This document shows, one piece after another, positions 1-11,800 of a stretch of DNA of 64,000 nucleotides. Each line of letters opens with the position of its first letter. The first letter of the stretch is position 1. The DNA is from Haliclona indistincta (Eukaryota; Porifera; Demospongiae; Haplosclerida; Chalinidae). The notes under the pieces were generated by a model. The model did no database searches. It saw nothing but the letters and a program-made list of their open reading frames with translations, and was not told where the DNA came from. The translations under genes and the position numbers were made by a program. The stretch is from contig OZ024786.1 in NCBI GenBank assembly GCA_964017065.1, positions 6,949,047 to 7,013,046 on the forward strand, in the 5' to 3' direction.

Positions 1-717
1 GATACTTAAACCGCTTCTTAGGAATTTCTCCATCTAAATATCGTTCTTCTCCACAGTTAGGCCACTGTAATTGAAAATAATCCACATGAGGCAGAGTCTG
101 GCTGGACTTGCATATTGACAAGATTAAACTTGACTGTGTTTTCCATAGGGAGTAGAAAAGAGCAAATCTGCTGCTTTGCATGCAATGTGATATAGCTGTT
201 TACTGCACTGTCGAAGAGTTTAATTTCTCCTGCCTTACATCCAGCATTCGTACTGGTAATCCAATGGTTTCCATTGACATGAAGGATCTGGATAAATGGT
301 CTTCCTTTTTCTAGTGGCTTGAATTTAAGAATCGCACCCAGTGGGGTATTTTGAAAGCCAACATAAGTTGTGGTATGCTGCTTTAACAGTGTCTGTGCTG
401 CATTTATGATGGTATCTGTAAGCCGCTCTGTTGGTGAGGACAGCCTATCTTTGTCATCAGATTTAAGCATAAGATTCGGAATCCATGTTGTGTGAGTTGC
501 AGGGGGAGCACGGGCAGTTGAGATGGGTACATGACACTTGGAAATATTAGGTAAGGGAGCTGGGATGGTGGTTGAGCAGGTGTTCACATAAATAATATAA
601 TGCAAACCTTCGTAATTCACACTACTCTTCTCTATTTCTTCCACCTCTTCGTCTTCATTTTAATCCTTTTCTTTTTCTACTTCGTCGTTCTTTTCGTCAA
701 CATCATTTTTTCTACTT
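1..717 (-). pseudogene. Ulp1/SENP-like (C48) cysteine peptidase, decayed 3' exon
   Basis: The reading frame at 57-644 encodes the C-terminal half of a Ulp1-fold peptidase. The catalytic set is visible: His127-Trp (GNHW), Asp145 (KLFDS), Gln181 and Cys187 (QPDSASCGLF). Family members cleave SUMO-like modifiers, but multicopy versions are common in invertebrate transposon-like genes. Two lesions are seen. An in-frame TAA at about 660 interrupts an acidic Glu/Asp/Lys stretch that runs up to a good acceptor near 717. After SITVA a stop appears, while the +1 frame continues with plausible sequence (NCGEERYLDGE), suggesting a one-base insertion near 57. The copy is therefore probably dead, although the active site is intact. 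The N-terminal domain lies upstream or outside the window. Confidence 0.7.
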
Positions 718-923
718 CTGATAGTAAAAAGCATAATTATGCATAATAATATTATTTTGATTGAAAGACATGACAGTAGTGTAGTAGTAGTAGCTATTAT
801 ATGTATTAGCTGTCATAGTAATAGTAGTAGTATTGGCAATTGTGGATGGTGTGTTGGTTGTAGCTGCTGAGTTCTGTTAAATGAATTATGATAATAATAA
901 TTATTTATTAGTCACTACTTACA

Positions 924-1027
924 GACTGCTGATGAGCACGTGCCTGTGCAGCAGCTGTGGCCACAGCCATGTTGGCAGCTGCTGCAGATGGTGTGGTCCT
1001 CATAGTACTTGGTGATGTAGCTGTGCT
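924..1027 (-). other. Probable upstream exon (Ala/Ser/Thr-rich) of a minus-strand gene
   Basis: On the minus strand an acceptor (TTTTTAAAAATAG) precedes a 104-bp open stretch rich in Ala, Ser and Thr codons, and a strong GTAAGT donor follows. It could be an upstream exon of the decayed Ulp1-like gene. Another exon-like piece (about 1082-1130) has a similar acceptor. No product can be named. Confidence 0.35.
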
Positions 1028-1638
1028 CTATTTTTAAAAACAAATATAAATGCGATTAGTTGCTATACACTGGAAACTAACAGGTAGCCAGTGCACAGTA
1101 TGAGTGTGATGACTTTGATGGTGTTGTCCCTAAAAATAGTAAACATTAATATTAGCTGAGTACAGTATGACATTGGACTTACAGACATGACAGGACCAGG
1201 CACATGCACGATAAAATAATTGTAAGCATACCCTCAGGTTTCTTAACAATAGGCTAAAAGAAAACAGCGAACTGTCATAAGCTACTTCTCAGTTGAAACA
1301 AGCTACTTCTCAGTTGAAGTAGCTTGTTTCTGTACTGATGCTGGTCGCTCTTGTTCTGACACTGGTTATTCTTTCCACACCCCTGCAATAGGCAGATCAC
1401 TCACCAATCTATGTGATCTTTCAGTACTGACACGGCTTTAATACCGTCAACAGTTTTAACTGTTAATTCTGCCTCTTGACTACAGATTTGAATAAAGAAA
1501 CATGGGTTCTTTATAAATGCTTTTCGCTTGGCAGGTTGATCATTCTATGGCTAATGCAAACTCCTTTATCTAATCACATAATTATTATAAGAAAAGTATC
1601 CATTGAACTGCTTTTGATTTAGTACCATAAATCTTTTA

Positions 1639-2131
1639 AGGGCCTTTCACACTGGGCTCAATAACCGAATTCAATGCGCATTGAATTCGCATCGATCGCG
1701 TTCACACTTACGGTTAATTTAATCCGGTTCTTGCAATGCGCATCGAATGCGCATCGAGTCAATCCACCTCGCGATGTGGATTGGAAGCGCATCGAACCGA
1801 ATCGTGTGGGCGTACCGGAAGTCATGAATAATAAATAAACACACGTTTTCGAACAATGGCTGCTGGGAAGACGATCGACGGTTTCTCTGTCCTCGACGCT
1901 CGTGTATTCGTCCTCTGGCAGTGTTTCCTGCCCACAAGCGCTGCTGTGGAAGCAGTGTAGGGGTACAGCTACTGCAACACGTGAGCCTGCACGTGACCTA
2001 AACGGCGTTCTAATCGTGTTTACAGAAGTCTAGTGTGAACGCTCCCGATGCGCATTCAATTCGCATCGACAGTGAACGGTTCTAGACAGGTGCCAATGCG
2101 CATCATAACCGACTCCAGTGTGAAAAGGCCT
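1639..2131. mobile_element. Harbinger-style MITE, TTA target duplication
   Basis: The left end AGGGCCTTTCACACTGG matches the inverted right end AAGGCCTTTTCACACTGG. Direct TTA repeats flank the element (1636-1638 and 2132-2134). The interior carries many copies of a GCGCATTGAATTCGCAT-like motif in both orientations. Three-base TTA/TAA duplications are typical of PIF/Harbinger elements. It has no transposase, so it is nonautonomous. Confidence 0.75.
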
Positions 2132-2401
2132 TTAGGCTGTCTACCCCGTGCTTTCTTTTAACTGTGTCAATTACAAAAATAGTTGACGATAGGAATAATA
2201 CAAAATAACATTTATGAGTCCATCACAAAAGCCTAGGAAGGCAGGCTGTCATCTACAGGCCGATGTCAACTGGAGGGCTCTCCCATCACTCTTGGCTTAG
2301 TCTGCCGTCTGGCCTGTGTGGAGACTTGGCCTCCTGGGAAGCTTGATCCAGGCGTTGGAATAAATCGTCCACTAGCTGGGACCTCCATGAAAGTGGCTAA
2401 A

Positions 2402-2457
2402 TGACGATATTGTCCCTGTCACTTTCGTCACTGGACATAAATGACGGGGACAATATC
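2402..2457. repeat. Short inverted repeat
   Basis: GATATTGTCCC and its near complement GGGACAATATC face each other about 30 bases apart. The rest of 2135-2680 shows no gene. Confidence 0.4.
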
Positions 2458-2684
2458 TATGCCCACTTCTCTTTTAAATAATAAAACTGCATGAAGATTT
2501 TGTATTCCTAACATTCTGATACACCTAGTTGAGGTACCACAGCTTCGTGATGAAACTTATGGCGGTTACTGTTCACACCAGTTTTGAGCACCTTTCCTTG
2601 AGCATTCTTAAGACAGTAAGTACTCCGCTTGGTCTACTAGGCAATCCATTCCAGTTCCATGTGCGCTTTCTACCTAATTGTAAT

Positions 2685-2917
2685 TCACCATTTTGTACTG
2701 CTGTCTACTGAGTTATCCCAATGCAAGTTTGACTTTGCTAGTGTCTTTTCTTCCATAGTACACCCACACTCGGTCTCCAACTTAAATGTAGGTGACTTGT
2801 CCTTGTCATTGTACTCTTTCTTCTGAGCCTTTTCAACGTTGGCTTTTCCTTTTGAGACAACAGATTCAGCCCACTTCATCGTCTCCTCCATGTGGTGATC
2901 CAGATCTGGTGCTGTAG
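2685..2917 (-). pseudogene. Possible retroelement integrase C-terminal fragment
   Basis: A minus-strand open stretch follows an acceptor (TTTTCTACAG at about 2918). Its order, KANVEKAQKKEYNDKD followed by a Cys/Gly stretch and LHW, resembles the region after the catalytic core in Ty3/gypsy-derived integrases (a KAQ...YD...W pattern). No catalytic residues are present. Identification is tentative; it may simply be an exon of an unknown gene. Confidence 0.3.
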
Positions 2918-3285
2918 AAAAGTATGTTTTAAAAATTTAATTGCACATACCATAGTAGCGATTACCAGCAATTTTCAGAAACAAGTAGATTGTTCTCTAT
3001 ATTGCAGTTTCAGATTCTTGAAGGCCAGAGGATTCGAATGATACTATTATTGCAGTGTTTCTACAAATAACAACTGCAGTAGCCGTGATAACTGTTCTGT
3101 GGAGAATATTTTTAGCAAGTTAATGAGCCATTGAGAATGAGAATGTGGCTTCTTATTGTGTGAAAAGATAAACACACTAATGGCTAATGTTTTGTATGTA
3201 CATTCAGAGTGACCACACATGAAGTGATACAAATCCAACACCACTTCATTTACAAAAAAGGTAAACCGTTGCTTCTAGTACTCAC

Positions 3286-3366
3286 AGACGAATCTACGAA
3301 AGAAATTAGAGCTGAAGTTGAAATTTTCAGCTTCTGTAGTGAAGTACCACTTGCTTTGGAAGCCAT
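3286..3366 (-). other. Possible first coding exon
   Basis: ATG at 3366 (minus strand) opens 27 codons beginning MASKASGTSLQKLK and ends exactly at a GTGAGT donor in phase 0. A downstream open stretch (3047-3244) and the exon ending at 2685 could follow, but the phases do not obviously join. Function unknown. Confidence 0.3.
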
Positions 3367-4115
3367 AGCAATGCTCCTACAGTAAATACAAAATAGCTTT
3401 AAAGTAAAGGAGTGCACTCTGGCCTACTAGCCAGTTAATTACTTGTTAATGAAAAACAAACAAACTAGTAAGTGTGTCTTAGCTACGTAACAATCAGCGG
3501 CTTAGATAGACGTATTAGACGTTTTAAGATAGATGAAAAATGTCAATTTGCATGCAAATACAAGTGAAACTATTATCAGATTCAAGTTTTACACCCTTGG
3601 AAACCCTAGGTTGACTTACTTTGAACGCACAAAACAAGGATTTGATGCGAACGTCTTTGTGCAACGATCTGAATCCAAATTTGCGGAGAAAAAAAAAAAT
3701 TATTTTACGGTATGGTAATCGCTACCCATATAGTAAGATGTTTTGTTTAAACAGTTGCTAGAGACTTTAATTTCTGTTCCACCATGACCATTTTGCTGCC
3801 ATAGTAATTCAGTGTGACTTTTCTCTTCCAGACACTGACTATAAGTACCAAGGACTACTAGAAATGAAGGATTTGCATTTCCATGATCGACATGATCTCA
3901 TTTAGTATGACATGTAATGTATACTTGTGATGGTAGTTTTTCTTTGTAGCCATATGCAGAGCTCTGAAAAATCTCTCCTTTTGAGTTGGAGAAGTTAAAC
4001 AAGATTGCTGTCTATATCAGCGCCAACTCTTCTTAGAGGCAAATCTTGACGAGCAAGGAACTTGACGGAGCCAAAGATTTTAATTAACATTCTCCTATTA
4101 ACTGCCTTCTCCTAT

Positions 4116-5025
4116 GAGTGAGTGAGTGAGTGAGTGAGTGAGCTAGCGAGCGAGTGAGTGGTGTGAGCGAGCGAGCGAGTGAGTGAGCGAGCGAGTGAGT
4201 GAGTGAGTGAGTGAGTGAGTGAGTGAGCGAGTGAGTGAGTGGTGTGAGGAGTGAGCGAGCGAGTGAGTGAGTAAGTGAGTGAGTGAGTGAGCGAGTGAGC
4301 GAGTGAGTGGTGTGAGGAGTGAGCGAGCGAGCGAGCGAGTGAGTGGTGTGAGTGGGTGAGTGAGTGAGTGGAGTGAGTGAATGAGTGAGTGAGTGGTGTG
4401 AGTGGTGTGAGTGGTGTGAGTGAGTGAGTGAGTGAGTGAGTGAGTGGTGTGAGCGAGCGAGTGAGTGAGTGAGTGAGTGAGTGAGTGAGTGAGTGAGTGA
4501 GTGAGTGAGTGAGTGAGTGAGTGAGCTAGCGAGCAAGTGAGTGGTGTGAGCGAGCGAGCGAGTGAGTGGGTGAGTGAGCGAGTGAGTGGTGTGAGGAGTG
4601 AGCGAGCGAGTGAGTGAGTAAGCGAGTGAGTGAGTGAGCGAGTGAGTGAGTGAGTGGTGTTAGGAGTGAGCGAGCAAGTGAGCGAGTGAGTGAGTGAGTG
4701 AGTGGAGTGAGTGAATGAGTGAGTGGTGTGAGTGAGTGATTGAGCGAGTGAGTGAGTGAGTGATTGAGTGGTGTGAGCGAGCGAGCGAGTGAGTGAGTGA
4801 GTGAGTGAGTTAGTGGTGTGAGCGAGCGAGTAAGTGAGTGAGCGAGTGAGTGAGTGAGTGAGTGAGTGAGTGGTGTGAGCGAGCGAGTGAGTAAGTGAGT
4901 GAGTGAGTGGTGTGAGCGAGCGAGTGAGTGGTGTGAGCGAGTGAGTGAGTGAGTGAGTGAGTGAGTGGTGTGAGTGAGTGAGCGAGTGAGTGGTGTGAGG
5001 GAGTGAGTGAGCGAGTGAGTGGTGT
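4116..5025. repeat. GAGT/GAGC degenerate tetranucleotide microsatellite
   Basis: About 0.9 kb of GAGTGAGT with frequent GAGC variants and periodic GTGGTGTGA interruptions. The long minus-strand frames full of Ser-Leu-Thr-His are a by-product of the repeat. Confidence 0.95.
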
Positions 5026-5100
5026 GTGTGACTTCAATCATAGTGTACATGTATAGATAGCTTTATATCTGTCAGATCACAAACTATGTCATAGCTGCCT

Positions 5101-6012
5101 CCTCCATAGTGGGTGTGTTTAGCTCTGTGGTTGCTTACTTACAAAAGAAACAAGAGAAATCGCTCGACCTTGAATGGTGCTTGCCAACCGATAAAGACAG
5201 TCTGTGCTGCAATGAAGCCACTCTTGTTGTGTCTGTCAGCAACAAATTCCAACTCCTTGTCAAGTTAGCTGTGCATCTCAAATTCCTCGAGATATCCGTC
5301 AATTCCGCATTTGAAGAATATCCTGTTAGTTTAGCTCAGATGCAGTATTGTTGTGACACCGTCTTCCGCAGTGTCTCAAGTGCCGTGGCAGCTGTCATCC
5401 ATTGTCTCCATTACAACAGCAACGCCAGCGTACTCAATGATCTCTTCTTCCCTTGCTTCTGCAATAGTGAGACAAGCCCTCATGCAGCGGAGTATTTACC
5501 AAAGATGAATAGTGGAATTTGTCATGGTCTTCCCACTCGTCCTAAGCAGACCTGGATAAACAAGTGGATCAAAGGTAAAGAGGCAGTTTGCATGAAGACC
5601 ACAATGTATTAGTTGATCTCTTATGTTGCTATAGGAGTAACAGAAACTAGATTAGCAGGTACAGCAGTTCATCATACAGCAACTCAAGGTAATAATTATA
5701 ATGAAAATGCATGAATATGATCTTGTCTTTCCTGACTATCTCAGTGTCCAGAGATGCATGAACTGATGACTCATGTTGCTCGGAAGAGACCAGTCAAGTG
5801 GTTCGAAGTTGGGATAGATCGATAGCCCCATTCTAGAAGCATACGAGGCAGAGTACAGCAATCAAATACGGCTCTTTGCTAAGGTGTTTGAACAATGGAG
5901 ACGAGAAGAGACACTACCATACACATGGAACACTATTATCACCACACTAGAGAGAGTTGATGAACGCAGAATAGCAACTGATATTAGACAATGGCTCAGA
6001 ATACAAAATTAA
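5101..6012 (+). pseudogene. COR-like plus C-terminal Death-domain gene remnant
   Basis: An exon (about 5109-5612) contains a hydrophobic helix followed by a Cys/Pro segment (FFPCFCNSETSPHAA) and LPTRPKQTWINKW. This resembles the end of COR/ROCO-type regions in sponge signalling proteins. After a short intron-like gap, an acceptor at about 5743 opens a Death-domain-like stretch: CPEMHELM...KWFEVGI, then PILEAYEAEY...FEQWRREE...TWNTIITTLERV, ending in TAA at 6012. The two halves are in different frames: after VGID a TAG follows unless one base is removed near 5822. Death domains mediate adaptor contacts in apoptosis and innate immunity. Family assignment is by pattern only; the frameshift suggests loss of function. 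Confidence 0.5.
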
Positions 6013-6104
6013 TTTTATACATCCATACATTACAATTTTTTGTAAGTCATTATACACTTGTGAGTTTGTATTATGTGTTTATGTATTCTAATTGGTTTTG
6101 TGTC

Positions 6105-6460
6105 ACTGATAGTGCAATAGTAGTGTGTATTAGGAGATAGTGTAACAATGGAACAGAGTCACTGGTAGTGCAATAGTAGTGTGTATTAGGGGATAGTAGA
6201 ACAATGGAACAGAGTCACTGGTAGTGCAATAGCTAGTGTGTATTAGGAGATGGTCGAACAATGGAACAGAGTCACTGGTAGTGCAATAGTAGTGTGTATT
6301 AGGAGATAGTGGAACAATGGAACAGAGTCACTGGTAGTGCAATAGTGTGTATTAGGAGATAGTGGAACAGAGTCACTGGTAGTGCAATAGTAGTGTGTAT
6401 TAGGAGACGGTGGAACAATGGAACAGAGTCACTGGTAGTGCAATACTGTGTATTAGATGT
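6105..6460. repeat. Minisatellite, about 56-bp unit, about 6 copies
   Basis: Repeats of CAGAGTCACTGGTAGTGCAA followed by TAGTGTGTATTAGGAGATAG, with small deletions between copies. Confidence 0.9.
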
Positions 6461-6879
6461 AACAGGTACAAGTTAAGTAAAAAAGCTTTATTAAAAAACT
6501 TAAAAGTGTAGGGATGACTCTTGAAAAAGGAAAGGAACATGATGGGATAATGCTTGCTAAATTAGTAGAGGAACAAGATGGCTTGCAAATGTAAAAGTCC
6601 CAAGTATCCCTACGTCAGCGGCTTGAAGGAGGACGCAGTCCGATGAAGAAGTAGTTGACAGTTGTACATAACTAGAGAAATCTGTGTTTTAGGAGGACGC
6701 AGTCCGATGAAGTAGTACAAGGCAAAAACGGAAGTATGACGCTGGCCAACCAAATTCACTTTTGTCACGTGTAAGTTAATTACAGCTTCAGTCATACTTC
6801 CATCATCTATGCTTCCGCTTTAGACATCGATATGCAAGATCTTCGCAATCAACTGTACAGCTTTGTGAAGGAAATGTAA

Positions 6880-7790
6880 GTAATGCAGATGACATCTTGC
6901 TCTATCGTGCACTGTGTTCTGCTGATGATAACTCCATCCTTCAGCATGATGTTGACTCGTTGATTGCTTGGATAACTTCAGCCGGCCTCTCTGTCAACAT
7001 GGCTAAGAGCACGCTTCTCCTTATCTCACGTATGAGATCCAAGCCTAGTCTTTCTATCCTCTTAAATTCCACTCCTGTTCCTATATCTGAAAATATTTGG
7101 GAGTCACTATATCTAGCGGAACCGGCATGTCTCTAATATCTGCCTCTCTGCCAGGAAAAGGCTTGGTTTGCTCTACAGGACATTCAGCCAATGTGACAAG
7201 CAATCTTTGTCTCGATTATACAAATCTCTGATTTTGCCTAAGCTTGACTATTGTTGTGGTGTTTGGGATCCCTCTACGTCAGTCCTTAGAGGAGTCCACT
7301 AACAAATTTGCTGCTAAGATCTGCACTAAGCGTTGGTCCAGCCCTTCTCCTTTGTCTCACCTTGGTTGGTCTGATTTAGCTACTCGCCGTAAGATCCAAA
7401 AAGTTTTGCTCTGTCGCAGGATTCTAAGGAATCAATCTATAATTCTGCCGTCTGCTTATTTCTCTTCTCCTCCCGTGAGTAATACTCGTTCTTCTACCCT
7501 CAAACACGCCGTCTCTATCCCATTTGCAAGAACTAATTCATTTCAATCTTCTTTTTTTGTTTCTGTATGTCATTTGTGGAACAGTCTTCCTTTCAATATC
7601 ACTTTATTGTCTTGTAATCGTTTGTTTAAGTTGTCTGTTACTCGGTTTTTTAATTAGTCGTATTTTTCTTGCCACCTTTATTTTGTAGTTTTACTTTTGG
7701 ACAGTCTTATTCATTAGCATTAAGTTGCTATTTGTTCTGTTCCTTGCTTTGCTAAATTTTATTAAAGAAAAAAAAAAAAAAAAAAAAAGA
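6880..7790 (+). mobile_element. Non-LTR retrotransposon (LINE), 5'-truncated 3' end
   Basis: The sequence starts at the reverse-transcriptase catalytic motif (NADDILLY at about 6886) and continues with LSVNMAKSTLL. After a frameshift near 7100 comes the thumb/C-terminal segment: YKSLILPKLDYCCGVWDPS (7225-7283), then WNSLPFNI before a stop at about 7657. It ends in poly(A) at 7767-7789. The arrangement is typical of Jockey/CR1/I-type LINEs. Frameshifts and 5' truncation make it inactive. Confidence 0.8.
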
Positions 7791-7799
7791 AAATAGAAA

Positions 7800-7852
7800 T
7801 CTCGCGATAGGCGAGGCCACACCCTCGCCGAGGGTGTGGTCTGGGGACGAGA
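7800..7852. repeat. Hairpin-forming MITE fragment
   Basis: GCCACACCCTCG is followed at once by CCGAGGGTGTGG, then GTCTGGGGACGAGA. The last motif recurs in both arms of the element at 54993-55972, so this is probably part of a related repeat family. Confidence 0.4.
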
Positions 7853-7992
7853 ACTTTACGCGGAACTTTACCACGAGGTTTTGTCTTGTGTCTCCCCTCT
7901 GCACTAGCTCGCTCTCTTTGGTCGCTGCAATCATCGTTCATCACTCTCTAGTCGCCCTCGCACGTCATTGCCATCACCCCCCTCTCTCTCTG

Positions 7993-8192
7993 NNNNNNNN
8001 NNNNNNNNNNNNNNNNNNNNNNNNNNNNNNNNNNNNNNNNNNNNNNNNNNNNNNNNNNNNNNNNNNNNNNNNNNNNNNNNNNNNNNNNNNNNNNNNNNNN
8101 NNNNNNNNNNNNNNNNNNNNNNNNNNNNNNNNNNNNNNNNNNNNNNNNNNNNNNNNNNNNNNNNNNNNNNNNNNNNNNNNNNNNNNNNNNNN
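7993..8192. other. Assembly gap (200 N)
   Basis: An exact run of 200 undetermined bases. Open frames crossing it are meaningless. Confidence 0.99.
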
Positions 8193-8918
8193 GACTTCAA
8201 CTAATCGCCTAGTTCTATCACTGAATTGTTTATTAACTATTAAAATGGTTAATTAACCAAGAACCAGTTTGTATGTAGAATTGAAAGTCGATTTTATGGT
8301 GGATAGCAACACGGCTGAATTGTACAATTTTACTGGATCTTTATTAAAGGTCTATGTGTTACGAAGAGGTACTGTGGAGCTCGAAAGCGGGAGTTTGAAG
8401 CCAGCGCCGACACTTGCAGTATCTATGCAGTAACCCTATGTAAGCTTCTTCGCTGAAGAGGAAGCGGCTTCCTCACTATAGTTTTGTAAAGTTGGTTAGT
8501 AGTTGTACATGTTGCATAAATATAAACGTGAACTGCCACTTCTGACCATCTGGCTGGAAGCGACCCCACAAATCCGACCTCCTCTGGTTTGCTAACCGAG
8601 ACCAAACGCATTTCAGCAAAGCTAGTATTATTAAAAGTACTTGTTAAGAGTAGTACTTCCGTTGACTTCCCTTTGGAATGGCCAGCAGCCTTGCAGAACC
8701 TTGCTAGTCGTGCAAGAGATGCGCTCTAATAAGAAGATCGAATGACTAGTTAATAACTGATTGCGGTCAGAGTTTAAAGCTATTTTTTGCAGAATCGAAG
8801 AAGTTTTGGACTGCGAAATTTGCACCAGGAGGTTTTTATAAGTTGGTGTACATACTAAGTCGCCGAAAAGCTGATTTTGTAGAAGTTGATTTTTTGTGTG
8901 GAGACTCTACATACTGGC
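8193..8918. other. No gene recognised
   Basis: Open frames are short and lack family features or convincing splice pairs. Confidence 0.5.
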
Positions 8919-8948
8919 AACACTGTAGTAGAGACACTAGTAACAGCA
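8919..8948. repeat. Dispersed partial copy of the 27-bp repeat monomer
   Basis: ACTGTAGTAGAGACACTAG followed by TAACAGCA matches the junction of two monomers of the 28.9-41.9 kb tandem repeat. Confidence 0.55.
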
Positions 8949-9139
8949 AATTAGAAGTGAATTCAATGACGGTTGGCTTGTAGATGGCAACTTGGTTAGA
9001 ATTTGTGGTTGTTGGTCAATTTGACTGCAACCATAGATAAATACCCATGTGTTGGTTAGGACTGGGAATTTTTGCACATTAGCGACCAATCCTTCATTTT
9101 TTATTATTATAGTAACTTTCTATTTTTCTCTTTCTACAG

Positions 9140-9167
9140 TTGCAGTCAGCTCTGCATCGTCATTCTC
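9140..9167 (+). other. Mini-exon cassette (28 nt)
   Basis: The acceptor CTTTCTACAG and donor GTGAGT bound 28 nt. The length is not a multiple of three. No start exon is seen upstream, so it may be a relic of another gene copy. Between 9168 and 11228 only diverged intron modules and short frames are visible. Confidence 0.35.
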
Positions 9168-11228
9168 GTGAGTACTGTTACGCACAAATGAATGTTAAAT
9201 TGCTGTCATCTATGTATTGCCACTGCATGTACATGTGCATAATTGGTAGAATCTGCATAACACATGACTGGTGCTTTCGCATATCTCATATCTGGAATTT
9301 GTGGTTGTTGGTCAATTTGACTGCAACAGGATATAGCTAGCTTTAGCAGTGACAGTGAGTTGATTCCCCAAATTGATATTGATTTATTAGAGTTTGGTTG
9401 GTTAACAAAGAGCTTGTACACTAGTTGAGACTAAGCTTATGTACATGTACATTGTAGCTGATAACCTGTTCTCATTATTATGTATAACTTGATGTGTTGT
9501 AGCCATGCATAGCAGCTGCGTCCTGATTCTTGTGTTTTAGATTAGAGACAGCGACTTGGTTAGTGTGGTACAAATGTTCATACTGTCTAGTCTCCGGTAT
9601 AGCAATTTGTTACTGTAGGTCACGGTCCTCCGCCCACCTCCTTCGTGGGTGTATTGTTATGTTTTTAGGTTATTATGTGTATATGACTTCCCAATGCGTT
9701 CCATCGTAAGCCATGGCTCAATGGTGCTAGCATACAGCACTGGAACTCGTCCATGGATTCTCTTTCTTACTTAGAGCTTAATAGTTGTCCCTCGTGTAGT
9801 TTGAGATGTCAGACATGCTGTTGTCTATGTATTGCCACTGCATGTACATGTTCTCGGTGACTCGTAAGATCCGTGTATCACACGCATTACTGTTGATTTT
9901 GTATCTCTTGTTTGGAATCTGTGGTTGTTGGTCAATTTGACTGCAACTAGCTTTAGTAGTGAAAAACGAGTTGATTCGGTGTTGATATGTTGATATACTG
10001 TGATTAGTTTTATATTGAAAGGAGCTAGTCCCAACTGACTGACCATTGTTGACCTGAATCTTCTGTAAGCTTATGTACATCGTAGTTGATAACCTGACCT
10101 GTTCACACATATTGTGTCGTAGCCATATGTCTAGCAGCTGTGGACTGTTGCCTGATTCTTGTGTTATAGATAGGGGACACAACTTGGTTAGTAAGTATGT
10201 AGACTAACACACTTGGTTTAGCTGGTCGATATTCAATAATGGCCCTATCATCATTCCATGGCAATACTGCAACGGTAATGTAGTCATCATAAGAATACAA
10301 AACCATTCTAGCGAGTTCCCACTGACTCATTCGAGTGACAACTTTTATGATGTGATAAAAGAGCGCACATGGCCATCAAAAATCAACGACACTGATGGGA
10401 TGATTGAGATCAAACTGGCTGCAACACAGAGGCTGTTCTGGATATGTCGTCTACAAAGCTGGCTCAATCAGAGTGACATTTGCGAACCATTCGGGCAAGT
10501 GTGCATCCAGAGGAGACGTAATGCAGTAGAGACGAGCACACAGAAGTGACTCGACTCCTTCGAGTTAGACATCAGTGTTACTGTAGCAACTATGGGATGG
10601 CAATGATGTTTATGCTGTTTTAGCACAATTATCACTAGCGCATGCGTAAAGTGCTAATTATGCACAATGGAAACAGCTTCAGGCTACTAATAGCAGCCAG
10701 ATTTCCTGTGATGTGTTGGTGGGTATATGTACTAGATGCTACACACACAATTCCTCTCATTTTCACGGACCCTCTACCTCGTCGCTGTGCGCACCCACAC
10801 TACTTTGTTACTGTTGCTGGATTTTTGGCTTGGGTCTAATTGGCTGAAGCTACCTGTTGGTTACTCGGCTGGTCTCAGTCCCCTCTGTTAGCTCTCACGT
10901 CTCACTGAAATCTTGGTTAGCAGCACCATGTACAAAATAACACTACACGATCACATTTGCTCGTTCCATATTTGTACATTGTGTAGCACCGGGCTTGTGT
11001 GCTTGGAGTCAACTAATGCTAAATTGTCCAATACCTATGACTCATTGTTTGTTGTTGTTGTACTCGTACAGTGTAAAACTTGTCTCTACTACTCTTCCTT
11101 GAAGATCTATGTAATAAAATAGTAGAGGTAGTTTGCAAACATTTTGCTTGACTCGGCACCCCTCTTTTAAGCTAGCAAAATAAATTATTGTTACTAGTGG
11201 TCATGTACGCTGTATCTTGTAATTAGTT

Positions 11229-11268
11229 ATGGCAGCAGCTGGAAACCAAGCAGTGCTGATCACTTGTC
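11229..11268 (+). other. Start exon of modular gene copy 1 (disrupted)
   Basis: ATGGCAGCAGCTGGAAACCA encodes MAAAGNQAVLI and is the same as the start exon at 18299. Its 3' end is interrupted at TGCTGATCACTT by an insert of about 250 bp. After the insert, the segment continues as TCAGTTGGG, where a weak phase-0 donor (TCA|GTTGGG) is possible and would suit the next exon at 12498. Confidence 0.45.
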
Positions 11269-11522
11269 AGAACAAATCTTTTGTAGCTAGGTGTTGCGTT
11301 ACTCTCATGTATTCAGTGTTGTAATGTCAGCGTTTGTCACTTCTTTCATTCTATTGTATGTCAGCAGTTCTATTCATGTCTTTCTTCTTTTGTTTCTTTA
11401 TGTATCACTTTGTCAGCATATTTTACTCTATATAAGTGATGCATGCTGTTTATACTGTACTCGATTCTTCTTGCTGTTTATTGCTGCTTTTCTTCTTGGT
11501 AATACCAAAACGTTGCTGATCA
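11269..11522. mobile_element. Small insertion with 12-bp direct repeats, unidentified
   Basis: TGCTGATCACTT occurs at 11257-11268 and again at about 11511-11522. Related copy 2 (18322 onward) has it once in diverged form and no insert. A 12-bp duplication suits target-primed retroposition, but there is no clear poly(A) tail or tRNA-like box. Confidence 0.4.
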
Positions 11523-11576
11523 CTTCAGTTGGGCATACTGTCTTCAATCGTCAGCAGTATAGTAGCTGTTTGCTAT

Positions 11577-11800
11577 CCTTGTGCTCTTCTCAGTTACGTA
11601 CGGTGCTCCTGGTATCCTTGTGCTCTTCTCAGTTACGTACGGTGCTCCTGGTATCCTTGTGCTCTTCTCAGTGGCGGTGCGCCTGGTATCCTTGTGCTCT
11701 TCTCGGTGGTGGTGCTCCTGGTATCCTTGTGCTCTTCTCAGTGGTGCTGCTCCTGGTGTCCTTGTGCTCTTCTCAGTGGTGGTGCGCCTGGTATCCTCGC
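11577..11800. repeat. Minisatellite, 36-39-bp unit, 6 copies
   Basis: Units begin with CTTGTGCTCTTCTCAGT and end with GGTGCTCCTGGTATC, with TACGTAC or GGTGG variants in the middle. All three plus frames stay open, which makes frame choice meaningless. Confidence 0.85.

Noticed and set aside
1719..1937. Open frame inside the MITE
   Set aside because: Lies wholly within noncoding subterminal repeats of the element.
4084..5050. Ser-Leu-Thr-His repeat proteins
   Set aside because: Direct translation of the GAGT microsatellite; several frames are open at once.
7834..8256. Open frames spanning 7993-8192
   Set aside because: They cross a 200-base run of N.
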